From the NCBI GenBank assembly GCA_016630955.3, contig CM049986.1, positions 1,178,001 through 1,242,000 on the forward strand: DNA of 64,000 nucleotides, given 5' to 3'. The first letter of the stretch is position 1. Every line of letters starts with the position of its first letter. Origin of the DNA: Didymella arachidicola. Its lineage: Eukaryota > Ascomycota > Dothideomycetes > Pleosporales > Didymellaceae. The notes under the pieces are model-generated. The model saw only the letters and a program-made list of their open reading frames with translations, made no database searches and was not told the origin of the DNA. Made by a program: the position numbers and the translations under genes. Positions 1 through 13,226 of this stretch are shown here, piece after piece.

Positions 1-3000
1 CGTGAAGTCTGCCGGCAGCATTTGGTTGAGAGGAAAACGGCCGAGAGCTGGACAGCCACGAAGTCCAATTCTCGCATTGGGGCAGGGGATCCTTGTCGGT
101 ATCACTTGCTCGCCCAGATCTAACAATGTTCCTGGACCAGGCTTGACATTAGCCGCAAGATCCGTGCTGAGGCGTGGTGGCTGGGTAGCAGATTGAGATG
201 AGCTGCGTCTAGACAGTGCTGTGTAAGATAACTTGATGCATGGGGTCGATCGCAGCCTTGCACAAAATCGATATTCGCAGCTCGCTTCGCACCGTAAACG
301 CAGTGGCGGACTTCATTGCTGGCACTCTCTTGGGCTGACCTATGTTCTACTGCGAATGTCCCGTTCAGAGTGCGAGACGACCCGAGGTGCAACATTGGAA
401 ATGTGTGCGCCTGTGTAGAGCAACAATGATACGCGAGAAAGCCGGTTCCTTTCTCACAACACGCTTTGAGCATAGACGGTGCAAAGGTTCGCTCATGTCA
501 TGCTTGAGCCTTGAGGTCACTCCCGCTCCCGTTTGACGACGTAGCATACAGCGTAGGCTAGCGGCATCTCTCGTAATCATCCTGGGTCCGATCAGACCTG
601 GAGGTCTGACAACCAGTCAGAAGATTCCGGTGACTTTACAGTGGCGTGTGTGCGTTTTGTTTGGTTGACGTTTCTTTTGGCCTTGCTCGAAGTCACGTAC
701 AGATATGGTGACTAGGACGTGCCCAGTAGGTCGGTAAGGTTTCAGAAGCTCCTTCAAAGCGAGGGAATGTCATCACAACCGAGTGGAGATGTCACTCGCG
801 CTGCCCCACGTTATGCAGCGAGCTGATATGCAGGAAGATGAGAATGTCAATGTGGCCCCGCTTATCGTCATGGGAGACACGATGCCAACGTTGCTCGCCA
901 AACGAAAAAGCAATGCAGCTACCTGTGACAGCTCGGTTATCAGTCCCTGCAAAATCCGACGGCCTCGGTGAGATACTGCACCTTGGAAGGATGCACCTGT
1001 GAGATTGCGTGTGAGATTGCGTGTGAAGTCGGAGGTTGAGACTGATCGAACTGCGCTCAATATTGAGAAGGATGACGGGTCACATGTGGCTGGTTGTGGA
1101 GCTCATCAGCAATCTCCATCCTGGAGGGTCTGCAAAGCGCCGCGGCAGAGCAGGTCGCAGGCATTGTGTGCCCGTGCCAATGCAGCGTCTTCGACGACTC
1201 ATCATGATGTATAGCCAGCAACCTTCCGTCAATGTCCGGCGTTGAGCAACAGCGGGATTGCAACTCGAAATCTGATGAAATCTGATTGTAACAAAGGAAT
1301 CTTCCGTGACATCCGTTATACGATGTAGATGCAGAAGAATTTGCAGAAAGGGCAGAGCAGTACCGAGTGTTGCCGCCCTCGGTCCACATGCTGCTTTTCG
1401 CACACCTTCGGTTCGCTGTTACAGCGCATTGGGCATGATTGCCGCTTTTGAGGTGTCTGTGTGCCGTGTCCAATATTGCCATGCAGTCGTCTCGATGGCC
1501 GCCCTTGCCGGACCACTGTCTGTGACACGAATCATGCTGTCAGTCTGGAGCTCGTTGATGAAGGTTGCGATGCAGAGAAGAGGTTCGAAGGTGATGTTGG
1601 TGGTGTTATACAACTATGGTCTCACCTAGCAGCTTTTAGTACTAGCTGAGCTATCGACCAGGCGCCAAAACTGTGTCTACCCGCTACGCTAAAGACAAGC
1701 TAACTCTCAGCCTCATCGCATCGCTGCACTCTTACTCCAACGTCGTCTGGATGCAGAGCATGGAGTCGTGCGCCAGCGACAAGCCCTGTCTGTATACCGC
1801 CGACGCTCTCAGCCGTGTCTCGCGGCTCAGTGTGGTCGCCCGCACGGCCTCTGCGCGTACTCTTAGTCATCATGATCAGCGCCTGCCACACATTTAACCC
1901 GTCGGGTTGTTTCTCGTCAAGTTAGCTTCTTTGCCACTCTCGCGCCTTCCCAACTTCGACCTTAGTTTGCATCGCGAATCTCAGCACGCTCACCACCAAC
2001 ACCCAGCAAAGCCCAGCGCGCCCGGTGCCTTGCTCTAACTCCCGTCACCAACGAGTAGCTCGCTGCCCCAGGCACACCAGAACTCACTCGCGCCCGCCGT
2101 GCTACGCGTGCAACCCGCCGCCAGTGCTGCCCGCCGCGTTCTGGCGCGTCTGAAGTCTCCCCACAACAAACCCGCGCGTGGTGCCTGTCCTGCATCAACG
2201 CGCAAGTCACCTGAGCGCATACAGCTGCATTAGAATACCCACCGCCCTTCACGCTCTACAGGCGTCAATCCAGGAGCGCTCACCAATTGTGTCGATTTGT
2301 CTTGCGGAGACTCGGCCGGACGAGAGGCTGATCATTTTCACTCGGCACGCTCGGCGCATTGAGCAGTTGCCATCAGCAGCAGTGCAGGGACAGTCACTCT
2401 GCCATTCACTCTTCTAACTGTCATCGACAACGCCAACGGCCCGACTGCTTGCTTTTGCCTCTTTGCTGCATTCAGCGCGTCTGTCCAGAAATCTTCTGCG
2501 TTCGGTGAAGGCGTCCTCTTGCCTGTTTGCGAGTTCACTCTGTCTTCGGCGAACAAGCCCTACCCACCCAGGTACCCGGCAGGCCATTAACCTACCAGCG
2601 ACCGCGCACACTCCCCCGCGCCGTCTCAGAAAAGCCGCTCTTACTCGAGCCAGCCCACCGTTCCACTGTTGCGTGCAGCGCCAAACCACGTTCACCTAGC
2701 ACGCCCAGAAGCAGCTTTACCGTATTCGGTCTCGTCACCAACCACGCAACCCAGCATTACGTCTTCTTACCCTTGTCCAAGCGGCGGCCCAACCTCTGGA
2801 CCATCATTGGCTAGTCCCGACCCAGAGATTTTGCGCCACTCTAAAACCCGCTAGCGTCTGTCTTCCAAATCCCTCGCCCCCAACTCCACTTGGGCCCACC
2901 TCAGCAAGCTCATTCATCGCTAGCGCCGTACGACGACAGGTTGCATCTCGGTGCACTGCGCCTTCGCTCCACGATTCGAGGGCTGCTTACCCTTGTCGTC

Positions 3001-3378
3001 ACCCCTGTCTCCGGTGGCCTCGAGCGTGCGTCTCCCGTGCGTTATCTTCTTGACGGTCTAAATCTGCCGAACTGCTTGTCCTTCCATCTGGGCGCACTGG
3101 AAACCACACCGTCTGCAAATCATCCGCGTTTAACTTCCACGCTATCGTGTCCTGGCTGCAATTCCATTCTCCGGTTTTCTGGCTGTGCACAATTCTTGGC
3201 TCCACCCAGTCTGCTTTTGTACGTTAGTCGCCTGTCTTCCATCGACCGCGGCAAATCATCCGAAGACGGTCTCTGCAACCGTCATATCTTCCCGGCCGTT
3301 CCTCTTCCTCTACCACGCGCAACCATTCCCAGCTTAGAGCTTCGGTGCAACTCGACCTCTTGAAAACGTACACAGTCT
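1..3378. other. Gene-poor stretch and probable long 5' leader
   Basis: I see no supported coding gene. Short open frames lack family motifs and coding-like composition. From about 1,890 to 3,378 the + strand is rich in C and T, as expected for a long 5' leader of the C2H2 regulator that starts at 3,379. A 12-bp direct repeat (TGTGAGATTGCG, two copies and part of a third) lies at 998-1,026. A tRNA-like fragment at about 1,616-1,666 is discussed in the findings. Confidence 0.5.
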
Positions 3379-4965
3379 ATGGACGCAAGGCAACAAGACT
3401 ACCCGCAGTCAGGTTTGAGCTCACCGTACCCAACGTTTCCTGAACCACCTTCTGAGGATACCTTTGCAGATCAAGCATCTGCTGCGCAATATCCCCCTCA
3501 AGGTCAAGACCCCAGAGCTTCGAACCTTACACCCACCTCCGACTACAGCAGTCTCCCACCGTCTGCTCGGTCAGGCTCTTTTCCGGACTACATTCAACGT
3601 TCGTACCAACCAGGCGCTCAAGGACAAGCACCCGGAGGTATGGCGCAGCAACAAAGTCCGTCAATGTCTCTCTCTGATGGTCAAAACCATGACCATCAAC
3701 AACCTCAACAACTCAAGTCTGACAACGATGTACCTATAGATCCATCGATTGCCGCCCAGACGAGCCCTACCTACCCTCACCAACAGCAGTACTCGCCTTA
3801 CACCCCTCATCACGACATGCAGCACTACCCAGGACACCCGCAGACGCCCATGTACGGGCAGCGACCTGAGTGGGCTGGCCAATACGCTCAGCCTGGCATG
3901 CACTACGGTCATCCATCGTCATCAGGCCCACCAGCTCCTGCAATGGTGTCGCCTGTTCAAAGACCACCAACAGTAAGTTGATTTTCATCATCAGCGCATG
4001 CGCGACGCGTCGTATTGTCCTCAATGGCTTGACGAAGGATTACGACGTCTACGACGCGTCCGCGTTAGATTACATGCCGCGCCAATTGCTTGCGCGATTA
4101 CTGAACTTTGAACTAACGACGCGTCTAGGGTGGTCACCCTCTATCTACTGTCTACTCATTTGTACCTATTCCAGGTGCGCAGCAGCACAAGCGACCGCGC
4201 CGCCGCTACGAGGAGATCGAGCGCATGTACAAATGTGGCTGGAACGGGTGCGAAAAGGCATACGGCACTCTGAACCACTTGAACGCGCACGTCACTATGC
4301 AATCGCACGGCTCGAAGCGAACACCAGAAGGTATGTATGCGATTAAACCATTTGGCGGTGTTGAGGTCGTGCTTGTCAGCCTGACGCGCTAGGCTAGCAC
4401 TGGGGTTGTGTTGGTGCTGCGCCATCTCATGGTGTTCCCACTACTCTGGATAGCCTCTGGCGACGGAAGCTAGTGACTGTCGACCCTTGCTCGTTCACCT
4501 TGGCATATACCAACATCATCTTATCGATGCATATGACTGACTTTGACTGCAGAGTTCAAGGAAATCCGTAAGGAATGGAAGGCAAAGAAGAAGGAAGAAG
4601 AGGCTCAGCGCAAGGCTGATGATGAACGCCAGCGCGCTGAGATGCACCAACACGCGCAGCAGCAGCGTGTTGCGCATGATGGTGGCCCGCCCGAGGCTCC
4701 TGCCTACGGACAGATGCGGCAGGCTGTTGGCATTCCTGGCCAGCAACCTTCGCACCCTCAGCTGCCACCTATCGGGTACCAGCCGGCTGCCTCTGGCACT
4801 TCGGCAGCTCCTCAGTACGGTACACACAGTCCCGGTCTACCTGAGGGCATGGCACAGTATGCTCCTTCCAACAATGCGTACGAAAGTCCTAGTAGTAACC
4901 CCAACCACAGTTATCCTCAGTCGCCATACGGCCAGAATCCCCAGATGTACCAGCAAGGTCATTAG
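3379..4965 (+). CDS. Single-finger C2H2 zinc finger transcription regulator
   Basis: Predicted exons are 3379-3972, 4129-4330 and 4553-4965, giving 402 residues. The N-terminal 200 residues are rich in Pro, Gln, Ser and Tyr and look disordered. Exon 2 opens with GGHPLSTVY, then a basic stretch KRPRRRYEEIERMYKC leads into one zinc finger: C-x4-C-x12-H-x5-H in KCGWNGC...LNHLNAH...SH. An EFKEIRKEWKAKKKEEE helix with likely coiled-coil character follows, then a second Gln/Pro/Tyr-rich tail. This block of finger plus charged helix is well conserved among filamentous ascomycetes, so a nuclear DNA-binding role is inferred from family. Intron 1 uses GTAAGT and a CTAAC branch close to TAG; the frame fits only with that acceptor. 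The frame continues for 27 codons after the TAG stop (see findings). Confidence 0.87.
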
Positions 4966-7912
4966 GAAGGTCAAAACATCACTTACGAAACGACTGATGA
5001 GCAATTTCCCGCTGATTTGGAAAGGACTCCTAGTGACCTCCCTCAATAGCTCTGAGGTATGCTCTCGAGTCTCCCACTATCTCCAAACACAGGTCGGTCG
5101 CACTATGAGATGGGTACGGGCTGGTTCAGCATCTTACACAACGGTTGGGCTTGCATTTACATCCGGCGGCGGCTGTATGCTTTTATCTTCACGGTGTTCA
5201 GGACAAGGGTCAAGACGGCATTTCTTTCTATATCCAAGGTCAATGGTCGAGGGCTTTGGTACCCAAGTGGGCAGAGCGATGGATCAAAATGTTCGGCGGT
5301 AACTTTTTCAACTGCGAGCCTGTCAAGGTACCTGTTTTATTACGCGAGGGCGTTGTCAGTTCAAAATACTGGTTCACGTTCTCTACTACTGAACCTATAT
5401 TTCATGCATCTTTTTGACGCTCAGACAGCAACGATTATTCAGTCAAGCTTTGCAATCACGTCTCCTTCGTTTGCCACCCGGCATGAACTCAGACGCTCGT
5501 GTACCTGCAACGCCTTGGCGTCAAGTCGAGTCAAGCAGCAACGACATTTGCATGCTTGGGGTGCGCCGTTGCACGTCGTTCGTGTACTGAAACCGTCACC
5601 CATGTGCGCACGCATGTCACCGTCTATCCTTGCACGTCCTTGCTGCGACGCAAAACAACGTGTTTGCAATTTACTGACAGATGCCAGTAAGCCGATCTCA
5701 GACCGCGAACATGACGTGGACACATGCACAGGTCTGAGTCGCATTGCAGCGGAAGAAGCATTCAATCTGACACTTTACAGTCTCCTCACTTCACATGCGC
5801 ACAATTGTACACGTATCAGCAGCCATGTACTGGGTCTTATCTTACCACCTATCGCTGGCTGGTGGCACTTATGCAGTCGCAGGGCGCCGAACACAACGCA
5901 CTGCGAGCACGGAGGTCTCGAAAGCTTACTGGATGTGCATACAGCTACCATCCTAGACGGCGATCGCAGCAGCCAGTCGAACATGCAGTACATTACGCAC
6001 AATGTGAGGGGAGGTGCAATCGTACCAAAGGAGCCTTGAATGTGACACACGAAGATGACGTGCAGTCTGGTGCAGTGCAGAGCAGTGGTGGTCCACATGT
6101 GAAGTCGCCTGCAGTCTGAAATTGTATGGTCTCACAACTTTGGGCGAACACATCTGACTGACTTTCACGTCCTCGTCACCCACGGTGCTAATTGTGGGTA
6201 TCACATCACGATGTTATAGCCCTGGCGTAGCGTGATCCTTTACCAAACAAACCATCTGAACCCCTCGCTACCATCTCGCTTCAATCTGTCATAAAGACTA
6301 CTCTAGAATTGAGATATCGAATAGCCCTATGCCCGGAGCCGTTCTCGAAGAGCCGTTTTCTAATACCGTGTGGTTCCGCATGCAGCAAAATTTATTGTGT
6401 TACCGGAAACGTGGAGTGCAACCGCCACAGTAGGCCGCTTTCTGTCGTCAACATGAGGGCTATAAGTGAGGAGCGCGATTGGTGGGAATTGTTACGCAGC
6501 GATGAAGTGCGAGAGCAGACCTTGCTTGATCATGCGCGCGGCAGGGCTCCGGAGGATGAAGACGGCAGCATGAGCGACGCTGGGTGAGTTGTCCGATGAT
6601 AGCGGCGTGCAGTGGCGAAGGAGGCCGTCTTTCAGTGTCAAACGCAGCTGCCCGTCACTTGCACCATCTCAGACATGCGAATTACCCCAGATCTAACCAT
6701 GTCCCCCATCGGACGCTAAGATCCCCAGTAGGCCTTGCAAGCTCCTGTTTAATGCAAGACATCCGTTGGCAGGGCTACCACCTAGCGCCAACTGCTGCTT
6801 AGATCCTTCGATCAGCACAGCTAAACTGGCGTTGGGCTGCGCACTTGCTTTTTCTCCGTGCCTCGCACCGCTTCGTAGGCGCAAGCTAACACCTGCCAGG
6901 ACCGCACCACGCCAAAAGGCTTCAACGGTCTCCCGCGCTGACGGCGGAGGCTAGCAGCGGAGCATGCGCACTGCGTGTGCGATGAGTGCCCGAAAGCGTG
7001 TGGTGCGTTACACAGCAGCAGTTGTCGGAGCCACAGGTACCTTGCGGGCGCCTGCTTGCCTGCTCTTTGCACGGATTGCGAATCGTTATTTCACCGGAAG
7101 AGACGTATATTAAGCGCAAAGATGATCTGGTAAATAATTGTGCAGGTTGAGAGACTTGTTCAATGGCACAGTAGCATATTTGTAGCAACGACACCATAGC
7201 CGTCCAACCTGCGATACAGACATAGCGCGCACAGCAAGGCCTCGCACTTACTGCGTGTTCCTTGCGTGCGCTGCCCACAATACACGTGTGCGACGGATCG
7301 CCTTTACTCACACCAAGCCAAGCCATCAAGAGTCTTCCTGTAAGAGGGCATTTCGTGCATACACGGAGCCGCGCCTTGGGGAGGCGTGTGTGACAGTGGG
7401 AAATAGCCTGATCCGCCGCGGTGGCAGGAGGATTAAGCTTGGAGGGAAGGGCTGGCTTCATGGTTACCGATCAGAGCGAGTTGCTAGACTGAACACAGAC
7501 TAAGACGAAGGCTTGGGCGGAGTGTCTTGCTTTAGCTCTTATGCGTCGGCTCCTGCGAGGCTTCTTGATCGAGGACTAATCGCCTGGCTTGCTTGCTCGG
7601 CTCCCAGGTCGTGGGAAGGTCGGTACAGGGATTGTCAGCCTTGTGCCAACGTATCCTGCGCGGTGGCTAGCCTGATGATGTTGAATTAAGGTACATTCGG
7701 CTTCGCAGGCTCTGTTATAACAGTAGCACAGTGCGGGTAGGTACTTGTAGAACCACCATTATCAGTTGCACGAATGTTGAAATGTTGACGTTCGCTCTCA
7801 CTCGGCTTATCACGTGAACGCCCGCTAGCGTATTCGCGCCGTGCAACTAAATGTTTTCTCAAAGCCTCTCTGATGCACATAACTGGAGGCAAGTCGAATC
7901 CACGCTCTACTA
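4966..7912. other. Intergenic region with no convincing gene
   Basis: This almost 3-kb stretch follows the C2H2 gene. Its first several hundred bases are probably 3' untranslated sequence. A 326-codon open frame on the + strand (5,059-6,039) has no recognisable motif and an odd Cys/Ser/Arg composition; I do not call it. Two coding-like pieces, an acidic peptide from the ATG at 6,453 and a Cys-rich frame ending at 7,133, are treated in the findings. The last several hundred bases are presumably the promoter of the PPR gene. Confidence 0.4.
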
Positions 7913-10181
7913 ATGCTCAACTGCCGCGCCTGTCTTTGGCAATGCGTTCAGCCTTTCGATCGCCCCGCTAATGTTCATCGTCTTCGCCACAACGTAAATC
8001 CACTACTGCGCCAAAGCCAACAGCGGCTCCAGAGCACCGATGTTCGCAAGACCCGCACGCGCCCTCACTATCTCACAAGAGTCGAGAAGCTTTCGAACGA
8101 CAGGAATGAACCATGGCAGAACTCAGCGGTTGCAGAGAATCAGAAAAAGTGGGAGAGAGCAGCGCTGCGGCAGCAACCGTCATCTAGAGATGTCATTGCT
8201 TCTGTGGAGCGGCGAGAAACGCCAAACCTGATGAAGCTAGGGAAGAGAGATACGACAATGTCGGAAACCGATTGGAATAGGAGGAAGCGAGAGCTGCGGT
8301 TTCTACAAGATCCACTGGACCTGGCACAGTTCGTACAAGCCGAGTTGAGGAAAGACAGAGCCGAAGAGATGAAGCAGCTGGTGCGGATGGCGAGCCACTC
8401 CATGCCGTGTGTAGTCAGCTGGAACCATATTATCGACCACTACCTAGCGAAGTCGCAGGTCAGCAATGCGCTGAAAGTGTACAATGACGTACGTAAGGCT
8501 ATACATAAACACAGCATCCACTAACTCCATTCAGATGAAGAAGCGCGCACAGTTCCCCGACTCGTACACCTACACGATCCTTCTGCGAGGTCTTTCAATC
8601 AATGCGCAATCCTCAGGTGTGCTTGAGAAGGCACTTTCCGTGTACCACTCCCTCTACGCGCCAAATTCCCGAGTCACGCCGTCGATCATACACACGAATG
8701 CCGCGCTGCGAGTGTGCGCCCGAGCGCTAGATATGGATGCGCTATGGGGCATAGCTGCGAAGATACCGGAAAGGGGCCCTGCTGCAGCGAATGCAACAAC
8801 ATACAATACCATAATCAATGCGATTCGGCAATATATTTTGCTCGACCGACCGGCGGGCGAGTCTGCCGAGGAGGCAGCCGCCAGGAAGGAGCGCGGCATA
8901 CTGGAAGCGAGAAGACTTTGGGAAGATATTGCAGGCAAATGGAAGGAAGCTGATCTAATCATCGACGAGGAGCTGGTGTGCTCGATGGGCCGACTTCTAC
9001 TACTGGGACCTCGACCACGAGATTGGGATGACGTCTTATCCCTGATCGAACAGACCATGGATATACCACGACTCGTGCCGCGCTTGGGTACACCAGAACG
9101 AAAGGAAGCTGGCTTTCCTCAACTGCGCGCACCAAACGTACTGGAGGAATACAAATTTGACAATGACCACCTGGCCCCAGGCCACTTGGAGATGCGAGGA
9201 GAGGAATTTTTGCCATTCACGGGCAGTGTCGCTAAGAATTTGGCTTTTGTCAAGCCTGAGAATAACACGCTCTCACTCATACAGGAGGCGTGCCTGAAGA
9301 TCGCTGCCCCGGGGGCTGCTCAAAAGTATTGGGACATGTTGGCGGACCAGTACAAAATCGCGCCGGACGTCAACAACCTCAATCAGCAGCTTCGCAACCT
9401 GCGACAAGATCGAGCATCGGCGGCGGCAGTTGAGCTCTTGCAGAAGGACATGATCGATCAGGGTATTAGGCCGCCTCCTGGGACTTTCAGGATCGCAATG
9501 AGCACTTGCGTGCGCGACAAAAACAACCACAACTCGCTCAAACACGGCAGTAAGATCCTCCACTTCATGCATGAAGTTTATGCGGACGTGGATGCAAAGA
9601 CGGTGGGTATGTACGCCGATCTGGCAAACAAATTCCCACTTGCGACGGGACAGGATCTCATAGATGCGCTCACGAACCTCTATCCCGTTGTGAGGAATTT
9701 GCGCGTTCAAATTGGAATTGCTGCGGATGAGCAAGAGGGCGTGGAGAAGCGAAAACGCCGCCTCATCCATCTAAAAGGCGAAGCGCGTCAAGTTGCTCTT
9801 TCAGCACTCCAGAAAGTATACGCCGTGTACGATCGACTGGTGATGTCAAACCTCATTGCAGAAGAACAAAAGCAAAGCTTCAAGAAAGAGAGGGCCAGGC
9901 TGTCTGCCTTCATTTACAAGAACATGCAATACAATCGCGAAAAGAACGCTGAGAAGAAGACGCAGAATGTATATGGACATAACACAGCATCGTCAGAGGA
10001 CTTTGATCAGCATAGCTATCTAGCCGACGAAGTGGAGGACGAAGCGGAGCACACGAAATCAGAACAGAGCGCTGAGAAGCGCACTTGGCGCGATCATGCC
10101 TCACAAGACAGCAGAGGTAGTTGGCGGATGAGAAATGTAACGCCTGCAGATCAGAGGAAATCATGGGAAAACAGGCCTTGA
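7913..10181 (+). CDS. Mitochondrial pentatricopeptide repeat (PPR) protein
   Basis: Two exons, 7913-8488 and 8535-10181, encode 740 residues. The 46-nt intron has donor GTACGT and a CACTAAC branch; removing it joins ALKVYND to MKKRAQFPDSYTYTILLRGL, a classic PPR helix pair. The N-terminus is Arg-rich with almost no acidic residues and ends near RLQSTDVRK, typical of a mitochondrial presequence. PPR-like repeats are visible around residues 175-300 (SWNHIIDHYL, DSYTYTILLRGL, TTYNTIINAI) and again around 400-480. The C-terminal 200 residues are charged and helical. Fungal PPR proteins of this layout bind organellar transcripts and act in their maturation or translation; the target RNA cannot be told from the sequence. 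Confidence 0.87.
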
Positions 10182-10498
10182 TTCCTCGCTCTGAGCCAGG
10201 TAACGTCTTGCCTTGTATACTTCAAAGAAGCGGGTCTTGAACTTTTGTATTGTAAACTTGTACCATACTCTGCCATGAGCAGATGAACGACCGATGGATA
10301 TGGTAATGATCCCTCACAAGGCACTGAAGCTAATCAAAAATACTGGACCTTTTCGAGACATGTGTTGGTGCCAAGCCTTGCTTCCATTTTCGTCCACTCC
10401 CGCGCCTCCACTCCGCAACTTCATCATCCACTCCCACTTACTCGCGCCTCTCCACCCAACACACACATACGAACCTCCTTCGCACGAGATCATTTGAC
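10182..10498. other. Short intergenic spacer, PPR gene to Rtf2 gene
   Basis: About 317 bases between two genes in the same direction. The half next to Rtf2 is C-rich and pyrimidine-biased (about 10,375-10,490), which fits a core promoter and leader. I see no gene. Confidence 0.5.
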
Positions 10499-11561
10499 AT
10501 GGGGAACGACGGTGGCTCCATCCCCAAGCGCCGCGAGCTCGTCAAAGAAGCCGCCCGCGCGCTCACCACAACCCAAGCCAAAGAGCAACTCACTGAGCAG
10601 CAAGAATACGCTTGGTCAACCTGTCCGCTGTCGCGGAAACCGCTCTCCACACCCATAGTTAGTGACGCAGCAGGTACCCTGTACAACAAGGACTCCGTCA
10701 TTGAGTTTTTGCTCAAGGACGACGGGCGCGAGAAAGAGGAGCTGGGCAAGGTTGCGGATGTCAAGAGTGAGGGACATTTCGTGGAGCTGGGGTGTGCGGG
10801 AGACAGAATCAAGGGGCTGAAGGACTTGGTTGAGGTGACCTTTGAGATTGGCAAGGAAGAGAAGAAGGAGGGGAGCGGGAGGAGCGAGATCTGGGTGTGT
10901 CCAATAACCGGGCGAGAGTTGGGCCCGGGGGCGAAGGCGGTATACATTGTCCCGTGTGGACATGCATTTGCGGGGAGTGTGGTGAAGGAAGTTGCTGGGA
11001 GTGTTTGCTTGCAGGTATGTCAAGCTCTAAATCTGAGCAGCGAGAGTGACGGAGGCAAAGAGCTAACGAGAACAGTGTAACAAACCGTACGCCGAGAACG
11101 ACGTTATTCCTATTCTGCCCACCGTACCGACCGATCTTGCGCGCCTTAATTTTCGAATCAAGAAACTCAGGGAGAAGGGACTTACACACGCGTTAAAGAA
11201 AGCGCCAGGTAGTAAGAAGCGCAAGAAGAACGCAGACAATCAGACGAACGGCGAGGCCATAACAACAGACTTTAACGGCGCGACCAAGTCCAAGTCCTCT
11301 TCCGACGAGGACAAGTCGAAAGCCAAGACGAACGGCTCCAAGACGAATGGCGAGAAGGGGGACACAGATAATGGCATCAAGAACTCGGCGACTGCATCAT
11401 TGACACGGAAAGTCTTGAACGAGCAAGAGGAGCGCAATAAGAGGAGGAAGCTTGGGCAAAATGAGAACGTCAAGTCCTTATTCAATACAAGCAGTATCGC
11501 GCCGAGTAAGGCGAATAGTGCGGATTATATGACGAGAGGGTTCAGCATTGGGAAGAAATGA
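10499..11561 (+). CDS. rtf2: Rtf2 family RING-like protein
   Basis: Exons 10499-11014 and 11076-11561 encode 333 residues. The family signature is clear: MGNDGGSIPKRRELV at the N-terminus, a first Cys site TCPLSRKPL followed by GTLYNKDSVIEFLL, then CPITGRELG, a VPCGHAFAGSVVKEV segment and, across the intron, CNKPYAENDVIPILP. The last third is Lys/Ser/Asn-rich and disordered, ending SADYMTRGFSIGKK. The 60-nt intron has GTATGT and an AGCTAACG branch. In S. pombe Rtf2 helps stall replication forks at a site-specific barrier, and homologues act at stalled forks and in splicing; that role is taken from the family. The protein is longer than yeast Rtf2 because of the Lys-rich tail. Confidence 0.92.
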
Positions 11562-13226
11562 GCAGAACAAGGGCTCGATGCTGCAACATTGGGGTGCTTC
11601 GATTGGCCGGAGACGTATGCATACTAGGCTTTGAAGAAGATGTAGACAGCAGCCTGACGAGGCTGCCGTGTAAGCCTTGCTTGGTGCAGAGAGGCAGGCG
11701 AACAATATGAGATACCCCCCAAATCGTTTCTGTGGAGAACAGCTGTCTCGAAAGGCATACGCATGGCACAGAGAGCCACCCGGTCCTGTATTTTTTCCTG
11801 TTTAATTCGGCACCTTACCTTGCACTTCCCATGAAAGGCTGCCTTCGTCATCTCGCTCCTCTTTACATGACTGCCAAAGTTTTTTTATGTCAAGATACGT
11901 GGTTGTGGACCATGCCTGCTTCCTCCTCTTCCAAGGTCAACGTATCCGTCTGTAGTGTGTCGTCTGGCTTCCGCAGGATCAACGATAACTTTGATTATGT
12001 TCTGACGCGGTCAAACAGGCCACTACGAGACGTCTAAGCCCAAGGATCGTGCTCGTCCATGCTTGAACCATGGATCCTGATGTCCGAATTCCTGACTTGA
12101 ACTCAAATGAAATCACTCAGGGTGTATATTCTAGTCGTAGCCAGCAATACGTAAGATTTCCCGGAAATTCATTGATCAGCCTGCTGGCATGTTCTGGCTT
12201 CAATCACTGATTAACGCCACGAACAGCAATTTGCGCTCAAGGATCAATGATCAACCTTAGGCACGTCGGCGCCCCTCAGGGGATCACCTCGAACTTGGAG
12301 CCTCTCTACCTTACATGAAAACGATTGTTCTTGCGCAGATTTCGATTTCCAAGTAAGCCATCTTCGGTGAGTGCATGCATGCACAGTGACGTTTTGGATG
12401 ACGCGGGCTTTGAGAATGCGCTAGGCCAATTTTCATTGCTGCCCGTCTTTCTTCTCATTCTGAAGTCTCGCTCGCGGGGCCAAGGTGGGCAAAAACATGG
12501 TCCGTAGCCGCAGACCAGAGTTGATCGACAACGCTTCAGGGGTACAAACGCTGATTCGCCAATTCTGCACAACGTCTACGTTCTTCCATCACCACAACTT
12601 CCGTACTTGGATAACATAAACCTGATGTGATTAGGTGTGCCGCCATGTAGCTTTCCAAATGCAAGGCTGGGAAGAGCCGCTGATGCACTGGCTCTTGAGA
12701 AGGCTGCTGTTGGCCTGCAGGCCAGGAGGCATCGACTGACGGCAGCGACCCCATAACTAGCTAGAGCAATGACTCGAGCTCGCAGCAAAGCCTTTCATCT
12801 TGACAACTCGTCAGACCTGGACTACCTTGGTTGAAGGATCAGGCGAAAAGGTGACAGCGACGGCATCGATATCCCAAATTTTGGGACTACTTCCAGTGAG
12901 GCAGTGTCAGTCACCAGGGAGATTATGATGTTCGTTGTCGAATACACCAAATCTATTAAACGTTTACCCCAAAATTCTGGTTGGTGGCTACCACAGGTAC
13001 CAATGCTACCGAGGTCGAGACTGCGATACTACATGATCGCTCACTGTTCAGCTCAGTCATCAGCTTCCCCATCTTCCAAAAGAATAGTTAATCCTCTAAG
13101 TCGAGCGGAGTTGCGCCAAGGAGGAGTAGGAGAGAGTGTATAAAGAGTATGGCTTCGAGGATCTTGGCTTTGCACCTAGCAGCCTTTCTACCACACAAAC
13201 ACTCACCGCGACTTAGCTTGGTGAAG
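11562..13226. other. Intergenic region, no supported gene
   Basis: About 1.7 kb without a credible open frame on either strand. The first part is probably 3' untranslated sequence of rtf2, and the last part the promoter of the secreted protein gene. A TATAAAGAGTAT box-like element at 13,138-13,149 lies about 80 bases before the chosen start of that gene. Confidence 0.45.

Noticed and set aside
998..1026. Short tandem repeat as a possible minisatellite or CRISPR-like array
   Set aside because: Only two full copies of a 12-mer; eukaryotic context; no spacers.
5059..6039. + strand frame of 326 codons downstream of the C2H2 gene
   Set aside because: Unusually long for chance, but no motif, no codon bias and odd Cys/Ser/Arg composition; it begins in probable 3' untranslated sequence. 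Transcript data could change this.
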